Positions 62,648 through 64,000 of a DNA stretch of 64,000 nucleotides are shown here, piece after piece. Position numbers and translations under genes: made by a program. Origin of the DNA: an uncultured Desulfobacteraceae bacterium (GTDB lineage Bacteria > Desulfobacterota > Desulfobacteria > Desulfobacterales > UBA5852); assembly GCA_913060875.1 (NCBI GenBank), contig CAJXSL010000003.1, positions 1-64,000 of the forward strand, in the 5' to 3' direction. The notes beneath the pieces were generated by a model that ran no database searches, was not told where the DNA came from, and saw nothing but the letters and a program-made list of their open reading frames with translations. Every line of letters starts with the position of its first letter. Within the stretch, counting starts at the first letter, position 1.

Positions 62648-63631
62648 CTAATGGTCGTGGTAGCAGCACATATGCCCCTCTGCTCCATGGGGGGGTGTGA
62701 AGATCCGGTCCCTTATGGACCACCAAAATGGATTGACAAATACAGAAGCGGAATGGTCGGGGTCGGTCACCGTTTCCGCAATACGCCATCCCTCCGATTT
62801 CAGGCGTTGGCCGGCATCCTCGCATGTCATGTCGGCAAGCCTGCGCTTATCAGCACCAGACGTAAGCGGCAACCCCACGCACATAAGATGCGTTGCCGCC
62901 TCCGGATCTGGAATGGGACGGCCTTGCCGCCTTCCGATAACTTCCTGCTGCCAGGCAGGACGATTCGCATCGATGGCAAAGCATGGGGAACTGCCATACG
63001 CATGACAGAGGCTGCAGAGCAGCTTGTCATAGAACAGGAATGTCAGCTCCCAGCCAGGCACGTTGCGGTCGAAGCCACCGGGGGCAACCACTTCCACAGG
63101 TGTCTCCCCTTCGTTGCCGAGGTATAACCCTTCAGGGCGGATTTCACGCCACCGGTCCTGGGATATGCCGGCTATTTCGATGAAGCCGCGATCCGGAGCG
63201 ATCCGGACATCCACATACCCCACCACAAACAAATCCCTATGCAGCTGTTTTTGTCCGGCCGGCGTCGGGGTTCCGGTGGCATCGAACAATGGGCCCAGTC
63301 GAGCCAGATTTTCGATGGCGGAAAACCTGTCCAGGACTGTTTCGTCCATCGCAGGAAAATATCGTACCATCCACCGCCCTGTTATCCATTCTGGCGAGTC
63401 TTGATTTCCAGACGACCCACAATCGGCAGAGATCAGAGACATCTGGAAGGCCCCGGCGCGGCTGTCGAACCATAAATGCCATCCAGGCAAACCATCGGAG
63501 AGACTGAAGGCATTGATGTGGTCAAAACCGAAATGCGACCGGGCGCCCTCATTATGAAACAGGCGGTGCAGAGCGGTATAAAATACTTCCTCGATCACCC
63601 GCGCCGGGTCCAAATGAGGGCATGAAGTCAT
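62648..63631 (-). CDS. hypothetical protein
   Basis: 327 residues from the ATG at 63631, which overlaps the TGA of the upstream gene (ATGA), so the two are translationally coupled. No signal peptide or membrane segment is seen. There are several Trp- and Cys-rich stretches (WHLWFDSRAG, LLCSLCHAYGSSPCF, HMCCYHDH at the end). The terminal CCYHDH could bind a metal. I do not recognise the family. Confidence 0.65.
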   Translation of the reverse strand: MTSCPHLDPARVIEEVFYTALHRLFHNEGARSHFGFDHINAFSLSDGLPGWHLWFDSRAGAFQMSLISADCGSSGNQDSPEWITGRWMVRYFPAMDETVLDRFSAIENLARLGPLFDATGTPTPAGQKQLHRDLFVVGYVDVRIAPDRGFIEIAGISQDRWREIRPEGLYLGNEGETPVEVVAPGGFDRNVPGWELTFLFYDKLLCSLCHAYGSSPCFAIDANRPAWQQEVIGRRQGRPIPDPEAATHLMCVGLPLTSGADKRRLADMTCEDAGQRLKSEGWRIAETVTDPDHSASVFVNPFWWSIRDRIFTPPHGAEGHMCCYHDH

Positions 63632-64000
63632 CTCTGGAGATCCTCCGGCGCCACCAGACGATAGCCTGGCCATTTATCCATAAAGGCGTCATGAATGTTC
63701 AGCAGGACAATCAGCAGCACCAGAAAGGCCGACGGGTTTTCGGACGGATGAGATACGCCCTCACAAACACCGAGCAGCACCGGCGCCCAAGCATAATATG
63801 CCCATGCGAAAAGCAGCCCCAGGATGACCGACAGCACACTCATCGTCAGCCCGCGAAGCCAAGGCGCCAAACGGGAAAATGCCTCGCCGAAATAGGTGCC
63901 AAGAATGATGGCCGGCACCAGAATGAAGTTGCCCATGGTAACCGTGTGGCTGTAGCGCCAGCCGTAGTTATATTCATTCTGGCCGCCGATATAGGCCTCG
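63628..64000 (-). CDS. membrane protein, C-terminal part (cut by the window edge)
   Basis: The frame is open to base 63999, giving at least 123 residues with the start outside the window. Two or three hydrophobic segments are visible (NFILVPAIILGTYF, SVLSVILGLLFAWAYYAW and SAFLVLLIVLLNI). An ATG at 63936 is an internal alternative. It is coupled to the next gene through an ATGA overlap. Family not recognised. Confidence 0.55.
   Translation of the reverse strand, partial: EAYIGGQNEYNYGWRYSHTVTMGNFILVPAIILGTYFGEAFSRLAPWLRGLTMSVLSVILGLLFAWAYYAWAPVLLGVCEGVSHPSENPSAFLVLLIVLLNIHDAFMDKWPGYRLVAPEDLQR

Overview
The window looks like a chromosomal segment of a strictly or facultatively anaerobic Desulfobacterota, most like Desulfobacterales/Desulfosarcina-type genomes. 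This is inferred from gene content rather than from any marker comparison: a phasin-UbiB pair, an ftsE-ftsX-envC-ctpA block, a double-length UvrA, many radical SAM and B12-binding radical SAM proteins, DUF2007, four-helix-bundle remnants, and a high G+C background full of intergenic palindromic elements. No rRNA, tRNA, CRISPR array or complete insertion sequence was recognised.

Layout. 1-16.4 kb is a dense core region, almost all on the plus strand: the end of an acyl-CoA dehydrogenase, phasin, UbiB kinase, a GAF-type sigma-54 activator, uppP, an MFS transporter, dnaJ, queD, pyrE (minus strand), ftsE-ftsX-envC-ctpA, a divergent polysaccharide deacetylase and a thiamine-diphosphate lyase. 16.6-23 kb holds a DUF4143 ATPase, a PhnD-like binding protein next to a hybrid histidine kinase, a TPR protein and a J-domain/cysteine-cluster pair. 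23.1-28.5 kb is a tandem UvrA. 28.8-39.5 kb is more accessory and A+T-richer: a PLP decarboxylase, a GAF protein, DUF2007 between two decayed four-helix-bundle genes, a Cys/Met-metabolism PLP enzyme, a stand-alone ThrRS-editing-domain protein between 83-bp direct repeats, and a 1255-residue nuclease-STAND ATPase that is a candidate anti-phage protein. 39.5-47 kb returns to core-like genes (an RhlE-type helicase with a structured leader, vapBC, prmA, radical SAM proteins).

47.2-57.1 kb is the most unusual locus. A B12-type radical SAM protein and a signal-less gingipain-family (C25) peptidase on the plus strand converge on a minus-strand operon encoding a cyclase-AAA-TPR regulator, a class I isoprenoid-synthase-like protein, a SPASM-type radical SAM enzyme and a 74-residue peptide. 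I read it as a putative peptide natural-product (RiPP-like) or peptide-modification system; this is inference from gene content and spacing.

57.7-64 kb carries a Sel1/peptidoglycan-binding lipoprotein, a lipoprotein ending in a Hint (intein-like) domain, an arginase-fold enzyme, a PAS-GGDEF protein and an unrecognised three-gene operon cut by the window edge.

Across the window there are several families of hairpin-forming intergenic repeats. The main one (five copies, 39-213 bp) sits at gene 3' ends, and two copies supply the stop codon of the gene they abut. Three genes (pyrE, the PLP decarboxylase, rhlE) have terminator-like hairpins in or just before their 5' leaders.
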